Shown here: one piece after another, positions 17,239 through 25,262 of the stretch | How positions within the stretch are numbered: position 1 is the first letter of the stretch | How the letters are laid out: every line of letters begins with the position of its first letter | Translations under genes and position numbers: made by a program | Notes under the pieces: model-generated | The model's input: only the letters and a program-made list of their open reading frames with translations | Told to the model about the DNA's origin: nothing | Databases searched by the model: none | Source of the DNA: SHYR01 sp034406555 | GTDB taxonomy: Bacteria; Chloroflexota; Dehalococcoidia; UBA2979 | NCBI GenBank assembly: GCA_034406555.1 | Contig: DASCRM010000045.1 | Span: 1-46,780 of the forward strand | Direction: 5' to 3' | DNA length: 46,780 bases

Positions 17239-18090
17239 CTACTCGTCGGGCGGGGAGTCGGCCGAAATCACCTCGATCGATCCGTTTGTCGTGCTCAGTT
17301 GTAGCGAGCCGTCGCCGCTGGCGATGCGCCCGCGTAGCTCTGTCGGCGTGCGCTCCAGATCGAGGATCGCGTAGCGCGAGCTGATGCCGCCGTTGGTCGT
17401 GGCCGCATCGATCGTGAAGGAGGCGTCACCCACGACTCGAACGACGATAGGCGCGTTCGTCGTCGTCAGCTCGTTCGCCCCACCTCGCTCGATCGTCCCC
17501 GTGTAGTCGATCGGAGCATCGCTCGTTGTGATCGCGACGAGCCCACCCGAGTGGCCGCCCACATCGACGGCTGCACTGCTAGTGACGACGTCCAGCGACC
17601 CGCGCTGGCCGCTGACCGAGACGCTGGCGTCGCTGTTGCGGACGCGCAGGCTGCCGTCGCCCCCCTGCACCACCACCGCCGCGCCCGATGTCTCGATCGA
17701 GCCGGACGCGAAGTCTCCGGCCTCTACCGTCACGCTGGCGGCCGACGCCACAACCTCGTAGCTCGACCCCGAGGGCACACGCACGCGAACCTCTGCGGCG
17801 CCCGACCTCACCAGCGCCCGCAACGAGCGTTCGCGCAGCAGTTCGATGTACACAGTCCGGCCGTCGAAGGTCGCGTTGTAGCTGTAGCGATCCGGGTCGA
17901 TGCTCCCGGTGACGATCACCGCACCCTCGACGGACGGCGCGAGCGTGACCGTGGCCTCGCCCGCCACGATCACCGCGCTGATCGGCCCATCGACAGCGAA
18001 GCGGCTGTCGATCGAGACGCGACTGCTGTCACCGCACGCGCCCAGCAGCACGATCGACGCCAGCGCGACGAGCAGCACACGTACGGGCAC
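17239..18090 (-). CDS. DUF4097 family lipoprotein
   Basis: A 283-aa exported protein beginning with a signal peptide that ends in a lipobox (LASIVLLGACGDSS, modified Cys at about 19), so it should be lipid-anchored outside the membrane. The rest is a repetitive beta-helix-like DUF4097 domain of many short strands (SVTVEAGDFASGSIETSGAAVVVQGGDGSLRVRN), where serine/valine/glycine repeats dominate. The start is GTG. It is the last gene of a minus-strand operon behind the ABC permease, with a 6-base gap. Its job is unknown, but it may be an accessory to the exporter or a cell-envelope stress protein. Confidence 0.78.
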   Translation of the reverse strand: MPVRVLLVALASIVLLGACGDSSRVSIDSRFAVDGPISAVIVAGEATVTLAPSVEGAVIVTGSIDPDRYSYNATFDGRTVYIELLRERSLRALVRSGAAEVRVRVPSGSSYEVVASAASVTVEAGDFASGSIETSGAAVVVQGGDGSLRVRNSDASVSVSGQRGSLDVVTSSAAVDVGGHSGGLVAITTSDAPIDYTGTIERGGANELTTTNAPIVVRVVGDASFTIDAATTNGGISSRYAILDLERTPTELRGRIASGDGSLQLSTTNGSIEVISADSPPDE

Positions 18091-18096
18091 GATTAC

Positions 18097-18918
18097 CTAC
18101 CCGCCGGGTGCCAGCAGGGCACGCAGTTGCCAGCGCGTGCCGCCGATCTCGCGTCGGACGAACGCTCGCTGTGCCAGCGCGGTCAGCACGACGAACGCGG
18201 CCAGCAGCATGACGACGTGCCACGGATCCGGCCCCTGCGTCAGCACCACGTTCGAGTCCGCGTAGTAGAACGGGCTCAGGTAGTGCAGCGGCTCAAGAGA
18301 GTCGTTGAGGTTCGAGATCGAGTTGAGCAGGAAGACGACGACCGTCTCCGCGGCAACGATGCCGCCCGCCGCTGCGCGTGACGGAGCGAGCGCCGCGACG
18401 AGCAATCCGAGGCCGGCGCACGCGAGCATCAGAGGGACAAGGTTGATCATCGCCCCGGCGAGCGAGAGCGTCGGAACGTCACCAAGATCGATGAACAGCG
18501 CTGGGACGGCGAAGCCGACAGCGCCGACCACGCTGATCACCAACGCGCCGACCACCAGGCCCGCGACGCGCTCGATGAAGAGCCGCGTCCGCGACAGCGG
18601 CTGGCTGAGCAGCAGCTCAAGCGTGCCTCGCTGCTCGTCGCCCGCGAAGAGGCCGGTCGAGGCGACGACGGCGTAGATCGCCGTGATCAGCGGGACCAGG
18701 CTCATCAACTCCGTCGTCAGGAACGTACGCGGGTCGGAGAAGTCGGCCGTCTCCTGACCGAAGAATGCCGTGTACCCCTCCGGAAGCTCCAGCTCCGCGA
18801 GCGTGTCCTCGAAGACTGGATAGAGCAGCACCATGAGCGCGGCGTAGAGGCCGATCCCGACGCCATACGCGGCGATCTGCACCCGCAGGCTATAGAGCGT
18901 GTGGCGTAGCAGAGGCAT
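18097..18918 (-). CDS. ABC-2 type transporter permease
   Basis: A 273-aa membrane permease with six hydrophobic segments and the NatB/ABC-2 layout: a first helix after a short N-terminus (HTLYSLRVQIAAYGVGIGLYAALMVLL), a loop with FFGQETADFSDPRTFLTTELMSLVPLI, and GTLELLLSQPLSRTRLFIERVAG, a classic ABC-2 coupling segment. It pairs with the ATPase directly upstream (3-base gap). The ATG has a GGAGGGAG site. The substrate is not predictable; drug, lipid or antimicrobial-peptide efflux are possibilities. Confidence 0.88.
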   Translation of the reverse strand: MPLLRHTLYSLRVQIAAYGVGIGLYAALMVLLYPVFEDTLAELELPEGYTAFFGQETADFSDPRTFLTTELMSLVPLITAIYAVVASTGLFAGDEQRGTLELLLSQPLSRTRLFIERVAGLVVGALVISVVGAVGFAVPALFIDLGDVPTLSLAGAMINLVPLMLACAGLGLLVAALAPSRAAAGGIVAAETVVVFLLNSISNLNDSLEPLHYLSPFYYADSNVVLTQGPDPWHVVMLLAAFVVLTALAQRAFVRREIGGTRWQLRALLAPGG

Positions 18919-18921
18919 CGC

Positions 18922-19848
18922 TCAGCTCCCTCCGCCCGCTGCGGTTTCCGGCTGATAGTAGGAGAGGAACAGCTCCTCGAGACTGACCTCGTGCGTCTCC
19001 AGCCGTGCGACGGTGTAGTTGGCGAGACACTTCACCAGCGCGTCCGCACCGTCTGTTGTCTCCAGCACCACCTCCGAGGCCGTCGCAGAGATCACCGTGA
19101 CCCCCTCGATCGCAGCGAGCACCGCGCCTGCGGGCGCGCGCGCCGCAAAGGTCACCGTGTAGCGCTGCGGCGCCAGCCGTCGCTCCTCGCGCGGCTCCAG
19201 CACGTCGATCAGCCGCCCGTCCCGCAACATCGCGACGCGGTCGCAGACCTGCTCTACCTCCGAGAGCACATGCGAGGAGAAGAAGACCGTCCGGCCGTCG
19301 GCCGCGATCTCCTTCAGCAGCAGCTCGACTTCCTCGCGTACCAGCGGGTCGAGCCCGGTGGTCGGCTCGTCGAGGACGACGAGTTCCGGCTTGCTCATCA
19401 GCGCGAGCACGACACCGACCTTCTGGCGATTGCCGCGCGAGAGCGTGCCGATGCGACGGGTCGGATCGAGCTGCAATCGGTCGCAGAGTGAGTCCCGAAA
19501 CACGCGGCTCGTCAGGGGATCACCCGCAGAGTCGCTGCGCAGCGCAGACATGAACTCCAGGAACCGCTCCCCGGTCATGTGGTCGTACATCTGCGGATCG
19601 TCGGGCAGGTAGCCGACGCGCCGGCGTACCTCGACCGACTCGCTCTGAGTATCGAAGCCCAGCACCTCGGCATGCCCCGACGTGGGACGGATCAGGTCGA
19701 GCATGATGCGCAGCGCCGTTGTCTTGCCCGCGCCATTCGGACCGAGGAAGCCGAACACCTGCCCCGGCTCGACGCTGATGTCCAGCCCATCGAGCGCGCG
19801 CACGTCGCCGTAGTCCTTCGTCAACTGCGTCAGGCGAATCGCCGGCAT
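18922..19848 (-). CDS. ABC transporter ATP-binding protein
   Basis: A 308-aa ATPase subunit of an ABC-2 exporter. It has Walker A GPNGAGKTT (36-44), the signature LSRGNRQKV, Walker B LVVLDEPTTGLDP and the switch histidine in FFSSHVLSEVEQVCD, so it is catalytically complete. A C-terminal domain of about 90 residues follows (YTVTFAARAPAGAVLAAIEGVTV), as in CcmA/NatA-type exporters. A GTG codon lies directly before this ATG and could be used instead. It follows mobA by about 10 bases and precedes the permease. Confidence 0.92.
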   Translation of the reverse strand: MPAIRLTQLTKDYGDVRALDGLDISVEPGQVFGFLGPNGAGKTTALRIMLDLIRPTSGHAEVLGFDTQSESVEVRRRVGYLPDDPQMYDHMTGERFLEFMSALRSDSAGDPLTSRVFRDSLCDRLQLDPTRRIGTLSRGNRQKVGVVLALMSKPELVVLDEPTTGLDPLVREEVELLLKEIAADGRTVFFSSHVLSEVEQVCDRVAMLRDGRLIDVLEPREERRLAPQRYTVTFAARAPAGAVLAAIEGVTVISATASEVVLETTDGADALVKCLANYTVARLETHEVSLEELFLSYYQPETAAGGGS

Positions 19849-19858
19849 CACCTGCTCG

Positions 19859-20479
19859 CTAACCGTCTGAGGCGCGAGCGAGCGCCGCCTCGAACTCCTC
19901 CGGCGTATTCACGTTCTCGAACGAGCGCCCGTCCGGATCGGCCGCCGTCCACTGCTCTGGCGGGACGCGATCGGCGTCCAGCTCGCGGCCCACCGCCATG
20001 ATCTTACGATCGCCCGCCGCAATCTGCGCATCGATCACCTCCAGCGCATCGCGGCGGAACGCACTGCACAGCGGCTGCGGACGATCGAGGTGCATCGGCA
20101 CGACGAAGCGACGCCCTGCGCTCGCTCGGTCGACGAGCATGCGTAGCAACTGCGGCCGCAGGAACGGCATGTCGCACGCAGCCACAAGCGCGACCTCGCA
20201 CTCGCTCGCTCGCAGCCCCTCGGCAATGCCGATCAGCGGGCCTTGGTCGTCGAGCGAATCCTCGACGACGATGAGCGGCGATTGCGAGTTCAGCGCCGGC
20301 AGCTGCTGCCCTTCAGCGCGTACGACGACGATCTCCGTCGCCACCTGCGAGAGCGCGTCCACCGTGCGCTGGAGCAGGGTGCGCCCATCGAACACCAGCG
20401 ACGCCTTGTCGCTGCCCATGCGGGTCGACCGTCCACCGGCGAGCACGATGCCCGCGATCTGCTGCCCGTCACCAGTCAC
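19859..20479 (-). CDS. mobA: molybdenum cofactor guanylyltransferase
   Basis: A 206-aa nucleotidyltransferase of the MobA family, which attaches GMP (or CMP in MocA-like members) to molybdopterin. The signature LAGGRSTRMGSDKASL (13-28) is present, then QGPLIGIAEGL and the metal site AACDMPFLRPQLL. NVNTPEEFE near the end is a usual MobA tail. GTG is the start codon. It is first in the operon with the ABC exporter and divergent from yqeC, across 47 bases. Pairing with yqeC suggests it serves molybdenum hydroxylases, for which a dinucleotide cofactor is needed. Confidence 0.87.
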   Translation of the reverse strand: MTGDGQQIAGIVLAGGRSTRMGSDKASLVFDGRTLLQRTVDALSQVATEIVVVRAEGQQLPALNSQSPLIVVEDSLDDQGPLIGIAEGLRASECEVALVAACDMPFLRPQLLRMLVDRASAGRRFVVPMHLDRPQPLCSAFRRDALEVIDAQIAAGDRKIMAVGRELDADRVPPEQWTAADPDGRSFENVNTPEEFEAALARASDG

Positions 20480-20494
20480 GATGCCTCCGCGGTC

Positions 20495-20517
20495 GCCTCC
20501 CTCGTTGCGCGGGAGGC
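20495..20517. promoter_or_regulatory. inverted repeat in the mobA-yqeC divergent region
   Basis: GCCTCCC (20495-20501) and GGGAGGC (20511-20517) form a perfect 7-bp inverted repeat with a 9-base spacer, in the 47-base region between divergent mobA and yqeC. It could be an operator. Its right arm also serves as the ribosome site of yqeC, so part of the symmetry may be coincidental. Confidence 0.3.
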
Positions 20518-20526
20518 TTCCTGCTT

Positions 20527-21297
20527 GTGATCATATCGAGAATGAAACTCTGGGACGCGCTCGACCTCGATGCCACAGGTCCCCCTGCGGTCGTGACCAT
20601 CGTCGGTGGTGGTGGCAAGACGTCGCTGCTCTACCGGCTGGGACGCGAGGCCGGGCAGCGAGGCGTCCGCGCTGTGCTCTCCGGGACGGCCCGTTTCACG
20701 CCCGCCCCCCGCAGCCAGATGCCGCCGGTCGTGCAGCTCAACGAGTCGGAGCTGGTCGCGGCAGTCGAGCGGGCGCTCGCCGTCGAACCGGTGGTCGTCG
20801 CCTCGACGCGACGCGAGGCTAGGGGGCGGCTCGGGCGCATCTCGACCGCGACCGCCGATGCCTGCGCGGCGATCGAAGGGCTGGGCCTGCTCGCGCTGGA
20901 AGCGGACGGTAGCAAGATGTTGCCGTTCAAGGCGCCTGATCAACACGAACCGGCGATCCCCTCCAGCGCCACCCACCTCATCGCCGTCGTCGGTGCGGAC
21001 GCGATCGATGCGCCGCTCGACGCCGAGCACGTGCACCGCCCGGAGCAGATCCGCGCGCTCGTCGGTGGCAGCGAGGCGATCTGCACCGTCGAGGTGATCG
21101 CCCGCGTGCTCGCCAGCGAGCAGGGTGGGCGCAAGGGCGTGGGCGACCTGCCGTATTGCGTGCTGATCAACAAGGCCGACCTCGCACCAGCACCCGCCGC
21201 CGACCTCGCCGCCGCGCTTCGCGACCTCGGAGTGCCGCGCGTGGTGGTCGCATCGCTGCGGGAGGGGGTCAGTCCGGTGCGCGAGGTGCTGAGCTGA
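20527..21297 (+). CDS. yqeC: selenium cofactor biosynthesis protein YqeC
   Basis: A 256-aa P-loop protein of the YqeC family, required for maturation of selenium-dependent molybdenum hydroxylases. The phosphate-binding loop is VGGGGKTSLL (about 25-34). Further on are LEADGSKMLPFKAP, the family hallmark with HEPAIP just after, then VVGADAIDAPLDAEHVHRPEQI and a NKADL GTPase-like motif. GTG 20527 has GGGAGG ten bases upstream; ATG 20542 is an alternative start. Adjacent mobA supports a molybdenum-hydroxylase role. As labile selenium needs selenophosphate, the genome should also contain selD. Confidence 0.87.
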   Translation: MIISRMKLWDALDLDATGPPAVVTIVGGGGKTSLLYRLGREAGQRGVRAVLSGTARFTPAPRSQMPPVVQLNESELVAAVERALAVEPVVVASTRREARGRLGRISTATADACAAIEGLGLLALEADGSKMLPFKAPDQHEPAIPSSATHLIAVVGADAIDAPLDAEHVHRPEQIRALVGGSEAICTVEVIARVLASEQGGRKGVGDLPYCVLINKADLAPAPAADLAAALRDLGVPRVVVASLREGVSPVREVLS

Positions 21298-21402
21298 CGG
21301 TCGACTGTATCTTCCGACTGAATTTTCGCGCACTGAAGGGCGCCGACTGCCCCGCTACGCTGGAAGCGCAGTCCCCCCTAGAAACCAATCTCGGAGGCAC
21401 AG

Positions 21403-21917
21403 ATGCCAGCGTTGAGCGAGTTCCGCGCAGCGAAAGATGACTTCTTCCGCACGGACCAGCAATCCCCCCTGCAACCTCAGCAGCAGTCGCAGTTCGACGG
21501 ACTCAACTACCACGGCGAGAACGAGTCACTCAGCCTCGGCCTCGAGCTCGCGCCCTTCGACGTCAGGCGGCGATCGAGATGCAGACCAGCACCGGTGATG
21601 TCGCCTCGTACATCCGCTGGGCGCGCATCAGCTTCGCGGTCGATGGCGAGACCGCCGAATTGACGGTCTTCAAAGACGCGCAGTCCGGGTCACTCTTTCT
21701 GCCCTTCCAGGACGCGAACGCGGGTGGTGAGACGTACGAGGCTGGCCGCTACCTCGACGTGGAGCAGCACGATGGCCGCCTGCACGTCGACTTCAACTAC
21801 GCCTACAACCCGTACTGCGCCTACAACGAGATGTGGTCGTGCCCGATCCCTCCGGCCGAGAACCGGCTGGCGGTGGCGGTCCGAGCGAGCGAACGCAGCT
21901 TCGACGACGAGCACTAG
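21403..21917 (+). pseudogene. DUF1684 family protein, single frameshift
   Basis: The first frame gives MPALSEFRAAKDDFFRTDQQSPLQPQQQSQFDGLNYHGE, a typical DUF1684 start. From about 21565 the sense shifts to another frame with AAIEMQTSTGDVASYIRWARISF, LFLPFQDANAGGETYEAGRYLD and FNYAYNPYCAYNEMWSCPIPPAENRL, all hallmarks of the family. Restoring one missing base near 21560-21567 would give a continuous protein of about 171 residues. Function in the family is unknown. The ATG has a GGAGG site. Whether the frameshift is real or an assembly error cannot be told here; no other damage is seen. Confidence 0.75.
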
Positions 21918-21962
21918 CGAGGTTCGCGCGCTCCTCGACGCGGCATCGCCTACGATCGGCAC

Positions 21963-22752
21963 ATGACCACCGATCGATTCGATAGCACCGCTGCCGACTA
22001 CGCACGCTACCGCCCGCACTACCCGCAGGCTGTGTACGACACCCTCGCTGCCGCATTCGCGCTCGGTGGCAGCGGGCGCCTGCTGGACGTCAGCTGCGGC
22101 CCCGGCGAAGTCGCAATCGCGCTGCACGACCGCTTCGACGGAGTGGTCGGCATCGACGTCAGCGCGGAGGTGATCGTCGAGGCGCAGCGGCAGGCTGAAG
22201 GCTCCGGCGTCGATGCGATCGAGTGGCGTGCGATGCCAGCCGAGGAGATCGGCGAGGCGGTGGGGGACTTCCGGCTTGTCGTGACCAGCGACGCCCTGCA
22301 CTGGATGGACCCGGATGGCGTCCTCGCACGGTGCTACCAGCGCGTGACGCCCGGTGGCCGCATTGCACACCTGACTCACGGCCGGTCGATCGTCCACTGC
22401 CACGGCTGAGCGGTGGCAGTGGACGATCGAGGAGACGATCAAGACGTGGCTCGGCCCTCGTCACCGCGCCGGCACGGGCTACTAGGAACAACCCGTACGA
22501 AACGAGGAGGAGATGCTGGTCGATGCCGGCTTCACCGACACGCGGTCGGGTTCGCTCACGTTCGCGCTCGACTGGGACGTGGATCACGTCCTCGGCTACC
22601 TGTCCTCGACCTCGTACGCGGGCCGTCAGACGCTCGGCGCCGATCACGAAGGCTTCGAGTCCGATCTCCGCGAGCGGCTGATGCGAGCCGAGCCCTCCGG
22701 CCGGTTCGCGGCCACGATGGAAGCCGAGTGGCTGCTCGGCGGGAAGCGCTGA
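21963..22752 (+). pseudogene. class I SAM-dependent methyltransferase, disrupted
   Basis: The first part encodes a small-molecule methyltransferase: FDSTAADYARYRPHYPQAVYDTL, motif I LLDVSCGPGEVAIAL, GIDVSAEVI, and LVVTSDALHWMD at motif IV. The frame ends at TGA 22407 inside a perfect inverted repeat. Sense resumes in another frame as WQWTIEETIKTWLGPRHRAGTGY, then a TAG at 22483, then EQPVRNEEEMLVDAGFTDT to TGA 22752. The original protein was probably about 260 residues. TACGAT six bases before the ATG suggests a leaderless start. Confidence 0.78.
22386..22430. repeat. perfect 18-bp inverted repeat inside the methyltransferase gene
   Basis: The arms 22386-22403 and 22413-22430 are perfect reverse complements, separated by nine bases that hold the premature TGA. 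The right arm carries the sensible coding sequence; the left arm encodes residues unlike the family. This looks like a template-switch or foldback event that replaced coding sequence. Confidence 0.75.
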
Positions 22753-22844
22753 CGGGCGTCCGAACGCTTCCCGCTGACATCGCCCGCGAGGCGGGTGGTA
22801 CGGTGCGGCCTCCGGGGTGATCGAACCCTCGAGAGGGGACGACC

Positions 22845-24119
22845 GTGACCGTCTACCTGGTGCTGCTGTTCGTGCTGCTGGTGCTCTCCGCGTTCTTTTC
22901 CAGCTCTGAAACAGCGTTCCTTTCGCTGGAGCGCGTGCAGCTTGAACACTACGTCCGGGAGCGCCGCGCAGGCGCAGCCAGGGTGTCGGCGATGCTTGAC
23001 CGTCCGGGCCGTCTGCTCTCGGCAATTCTGATGGGCAACAACCTCGTCAACACGGGCGCTGCGGCCGTCGGCACGGTGATCGCGACAGAGCTCGTGTCGC
23101 AGGGGCAGGCCGCGCTGGCCGCCACGGTGGTGATCACGATTCTGCTCGTGATCTTCGGCGAGATCGGGCCGAAGACGATTGCCCTGCAGCACAACTGGGC
23201 GCTGACGCGCGCCTACGCCGCGCCGCTGATGTTCTGGGCGCGCGCGATGCGGCCGGTCGTCGCTGCGCTGGACCTCATCGGCCGGTTGATGGTCGGCGCC
23301 GTGGGGACCGGCACGGCCTCCGGCCGCGCGCTGAGCCCGGGCGAGCTGCGCACCGCGATCGCGCTCGGCGCGGAGAGCGGCACGCTCGATGAGGGCGAGT
23401 CGGACATGCTGCTCGGGGCGCTCACGCTCCAGGAGCGCCCCGTCCGCCGCATCATGGTGCACCGCGTGACAATGGTGACGGCCGAGGCGAAGGAGACGCT
23501 ACGCGAGGTTTCCGCACGTATGGCCGAGCACGGTTTCCTGCGGCTTCCCGTCTACTCCGGCGAGCCGGACCAGATCGTTGGCTACGTCCACGTCAGCGAC
23601 CTCAACGCCGTCAGCGAGAACTCAGACCGCGACAAGCCGGTGCGCATGGTGATGCGTGAGGCGGTGTTCGAATCCGAACTGACCTCGATCGCTCGCGTGC
23701 TCGAACTGATGCGCAGCAGCGGCGCGCACATGATCATCCTCGTCGATGAATTCGGCGCGACCGCCGGCCTCGTCACGCTGGAGGACATCCTGGAGGAGTT
23801 GGTCGGCGAGATCGCCAGCGAGAGCGGCGGCGAGCCCGGTGCGCCGGACATCCACATCGGCGACTTCCGCGTCGTCGAGGGGGTGCGCGGCCTCGCCGAC
23901 CTCGGCGATGAACTAGGCACGGACCTCACACATACGGACGCGGAGACCGTCGGCGGCCTTGTGCTCACGCACCTGCGGCACTTCCCGCAACCCGGCGAGG
24001 CGATCGAGTACGGCGGCTACCGCTTCACGGTCAACGACGCCGACGACCGCCGCGTCACGCTGGTCGCCGTCGAGCAGCTCGCAGCACCACCCGAACCGAC
24101 CGACGGCGACGGCGAGTGA
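22845..24119 (+). CDS. CorC/CNNM-type hemolysin family protein (HlyC/TlyC)
   Basis: A 424-aa membrane protein with an N-terminal CNNM/DUF21 domain (about 1-190; SAFFSSSETAFLSLERVQLEHYVRERR, then MGNNLVNTGAAAVG and FGEIGPKTIALQH), a CBS pair (about 200-325; VHRVTMVTAEAKETLREVS and AHMIILVDEFGATAGLVTLEDILEELVGEI) and a CorC_HlyC domain at the end. Members are implicated in Mg2+ or Co2+ efflux. GTG start with GAGAGGGG upstream. Its stop overlaps the GTG start of the HIT gene (GTGA), so they form one transcript. Confidence 0.9.
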   Translation: MTVYLVLLFVLLVLSAFFSSSETAFLSLERVQLEHYVRERRAGAARVSAMLDRPGRLLSAILMGNNLVNTGAAAVGTVIATELVSQGQAALAATVVITILLVIFGEIGPKTIALQHNWALTRAYAAPLMFWARAMRPVVAALDLIGRLMVGAVGTGTASGRALSPGELRTAIALGAESGTLDEGESDMLLGALTLQERPVRRIMVHRVTMVTAEAKETLREVSARMAEHGFLRLPVYSGEPDQIVGYVHVSDLNAVSENSDRDKPVRMVMREAVFESELTSIARVLELMRSSGAHMIILVDEFGATAGLVTLEDILEELVGEIASESGGEPGAPDIHIGDFRVVEGVRGLADLGDELGTDLTHTDAETVGGLVLTHLRHFPQPGEAIEYGGYRFTVNDADDRRVTLVAVEQLAAPPEPTDGDGE

Positions 24120-24459
24120 CTGCGACGAACGACGACGTGGAAGACGACTTCTACTGCCGCGAGGCAGTGAGCGGCCGCACGCCGGTGAAGGTGGTCGAGG
24201 AGACGGAGCATGTGCGCGCGTTCCACCACACACGCCCCCACTACCTGGTACACGTCGTCGTCGTGCCGAAACAGCACATCGTCTCGCTGTTGGAACTCGA
24301 TGCTGGCGGCCAACTCGCGCCGGGCTCTGGGGCGTCGTCCAGCGCGTCGCCGCACAGATGACCGATGACCATGGTGGCTGCCACGTCGTCACCAATGTTG
24401 GTCGCTACCAGGAGTCGAAACACCTGCACATCCACCTCGGCTTCGGCCAGCCGGAGTAG
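24116..24459 (+). pseudogene. HIT family protein gene with a frameshift
   Basis: Begins at a GTG that overlaps the previous stop. The first frame gives FYCREAVSGRTPVKVVEETEHVRAFHHTRPHYLVHVVVVPKQHIVSLLELDAGGQLA. At about 24320, in a GCGCCGGGC stretch, the sense moves to another frame: GLWGVVQRVAAQMTDDHGGCHVVTNVGRYQESKHLHIHLGFGQPE, with the catalytic HLHIH triad. One lost base explains this. The restored protein would be about 115 residues, normal for a HIT nucleotide hydrolase. The stop is TAG 24457, touching the start of the HAD gene. Confidence 0.78.
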
Positions 24460-24461
24460 TG

Positions 24462-25184
24462 ATGACGACGACCAGCGATGGTGCCATCGATGCGGTGATC
24501 TTCGACTGGGGCGGCACGCTCTCGGAACACGCCATCGTCGAGATGGAAGACATGTGGCGGCTCGCCGCCCGGCACCTCGCGCCGGAGAATCCGGACGAGA
24601 TGACCGCGAAACTGATCGCCGTCGAAGAGGCGCACTGGGCGCGCTGCGCCACCGACCAGCGCGCCGGCACGCTGGCTGAGTTGCTCGCCGAGGCCGCCGC
24701 CGGGGTCGGCGCGGACGTCGCCGAGGCGGTGCTGGAGGAGGCCGTCGTGCGCTACCTCGATGCCTGGACGCCGCACATCGTCCACGACCCGGAGGCGGCG
24801 GCGGCGCTGGGCGCGCTGCGGGAGCGCGGACTACGCATCGGGCTGCTCTCGAACACCCACTGGCCGCGCACGTTTCACGAGCACTTCCTCGAACGCGACG
24901 GCCTGGCTGAGCTGATCGACGCCCGCCTCTACACCAGCGAGATGCAGTACATGAAGCCGCACCCGGACGCCTTCCGGAAGGCGCTCGACGCCCTCCGTGT
25001 CGACGACCCCTCGCGGGCGGTCTTCGTCGGCGATCGGCCGTTCGACGACATCTACGGCGCTCAGCAAGCCGGCATGCGAGCCGTACTGCGCCCAAACAGC
25101 AACGTGCCCGCCCACGACGTCACACCCGACGCCGAAATCACGAACCTCAGCGAGCTGGCGGCCCTCGTCGACGGCTGGAGCTGA
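24462..25184 (+). CDS. HAD family hydrolase
   Basis: A 240-aa haloacid-dehalogenase-type phosphatase. Motif I is VIFDWGGTL with the nucleophile Asp, but the usual second Asp (acid/base) is replaced by Gly, so phosphatase chemistry may be altered. Motif II is LLSNTHW, motif III lysine lies in MKPHPDAF, and motif IV is FVGDRPFDDIYGAQQAGM. The helical cap lies between about residues 20 and 105. It immediately follows the HIT gene; a GTG three bases upstream is an alternative start. The substrate is unknown. Confidence 0.85.
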   Translation: MTTTSDGAIDAVIFDWGGTLSEHAIVEMEDMWRLAARHLAPENPDEMTAKLIAVEEAHWARCATDQRAGTLAELLAEAAAGVGADVAEAVLEEAVVRYLDAWTPHIVHDPEAAAALGALRERGLRIGLLSNTHWPRTFHEHFLERDGLAELIDARLYTSEMQYMKPHPDAFRKALDALRVDDPSRAVFVGDRPFDDIYGAQQAGMRAVLRPNSNVPAHDVTPDAEITNLSELAALVDGWS

Positions 25185-25262
25185 CCGCTTCGCACGCTCG
25201 GGGGTGGCACTGGGGCCGTTGGGCCGCTAGGGTTTGCGCCGGAACCCCACTGGAGGCGCTCG

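Noticed and set aside
22407..22409. TGA in the methyltransferase gene as a further selenocysteine codon
   Set aside because: The frame does not continue sensibly after it; sense resumes in another frame, and the TGA lies in the loop of a likely template-switch repeat.
12852..22752. Genome-wide reassignment of TAG to an amino acid
   Set aside because: Many intact genes in the window end in TAG right before the next gene (for example at 2215, 4935, 11125, 37487, 40199, 44064), so TAG is a working stop.
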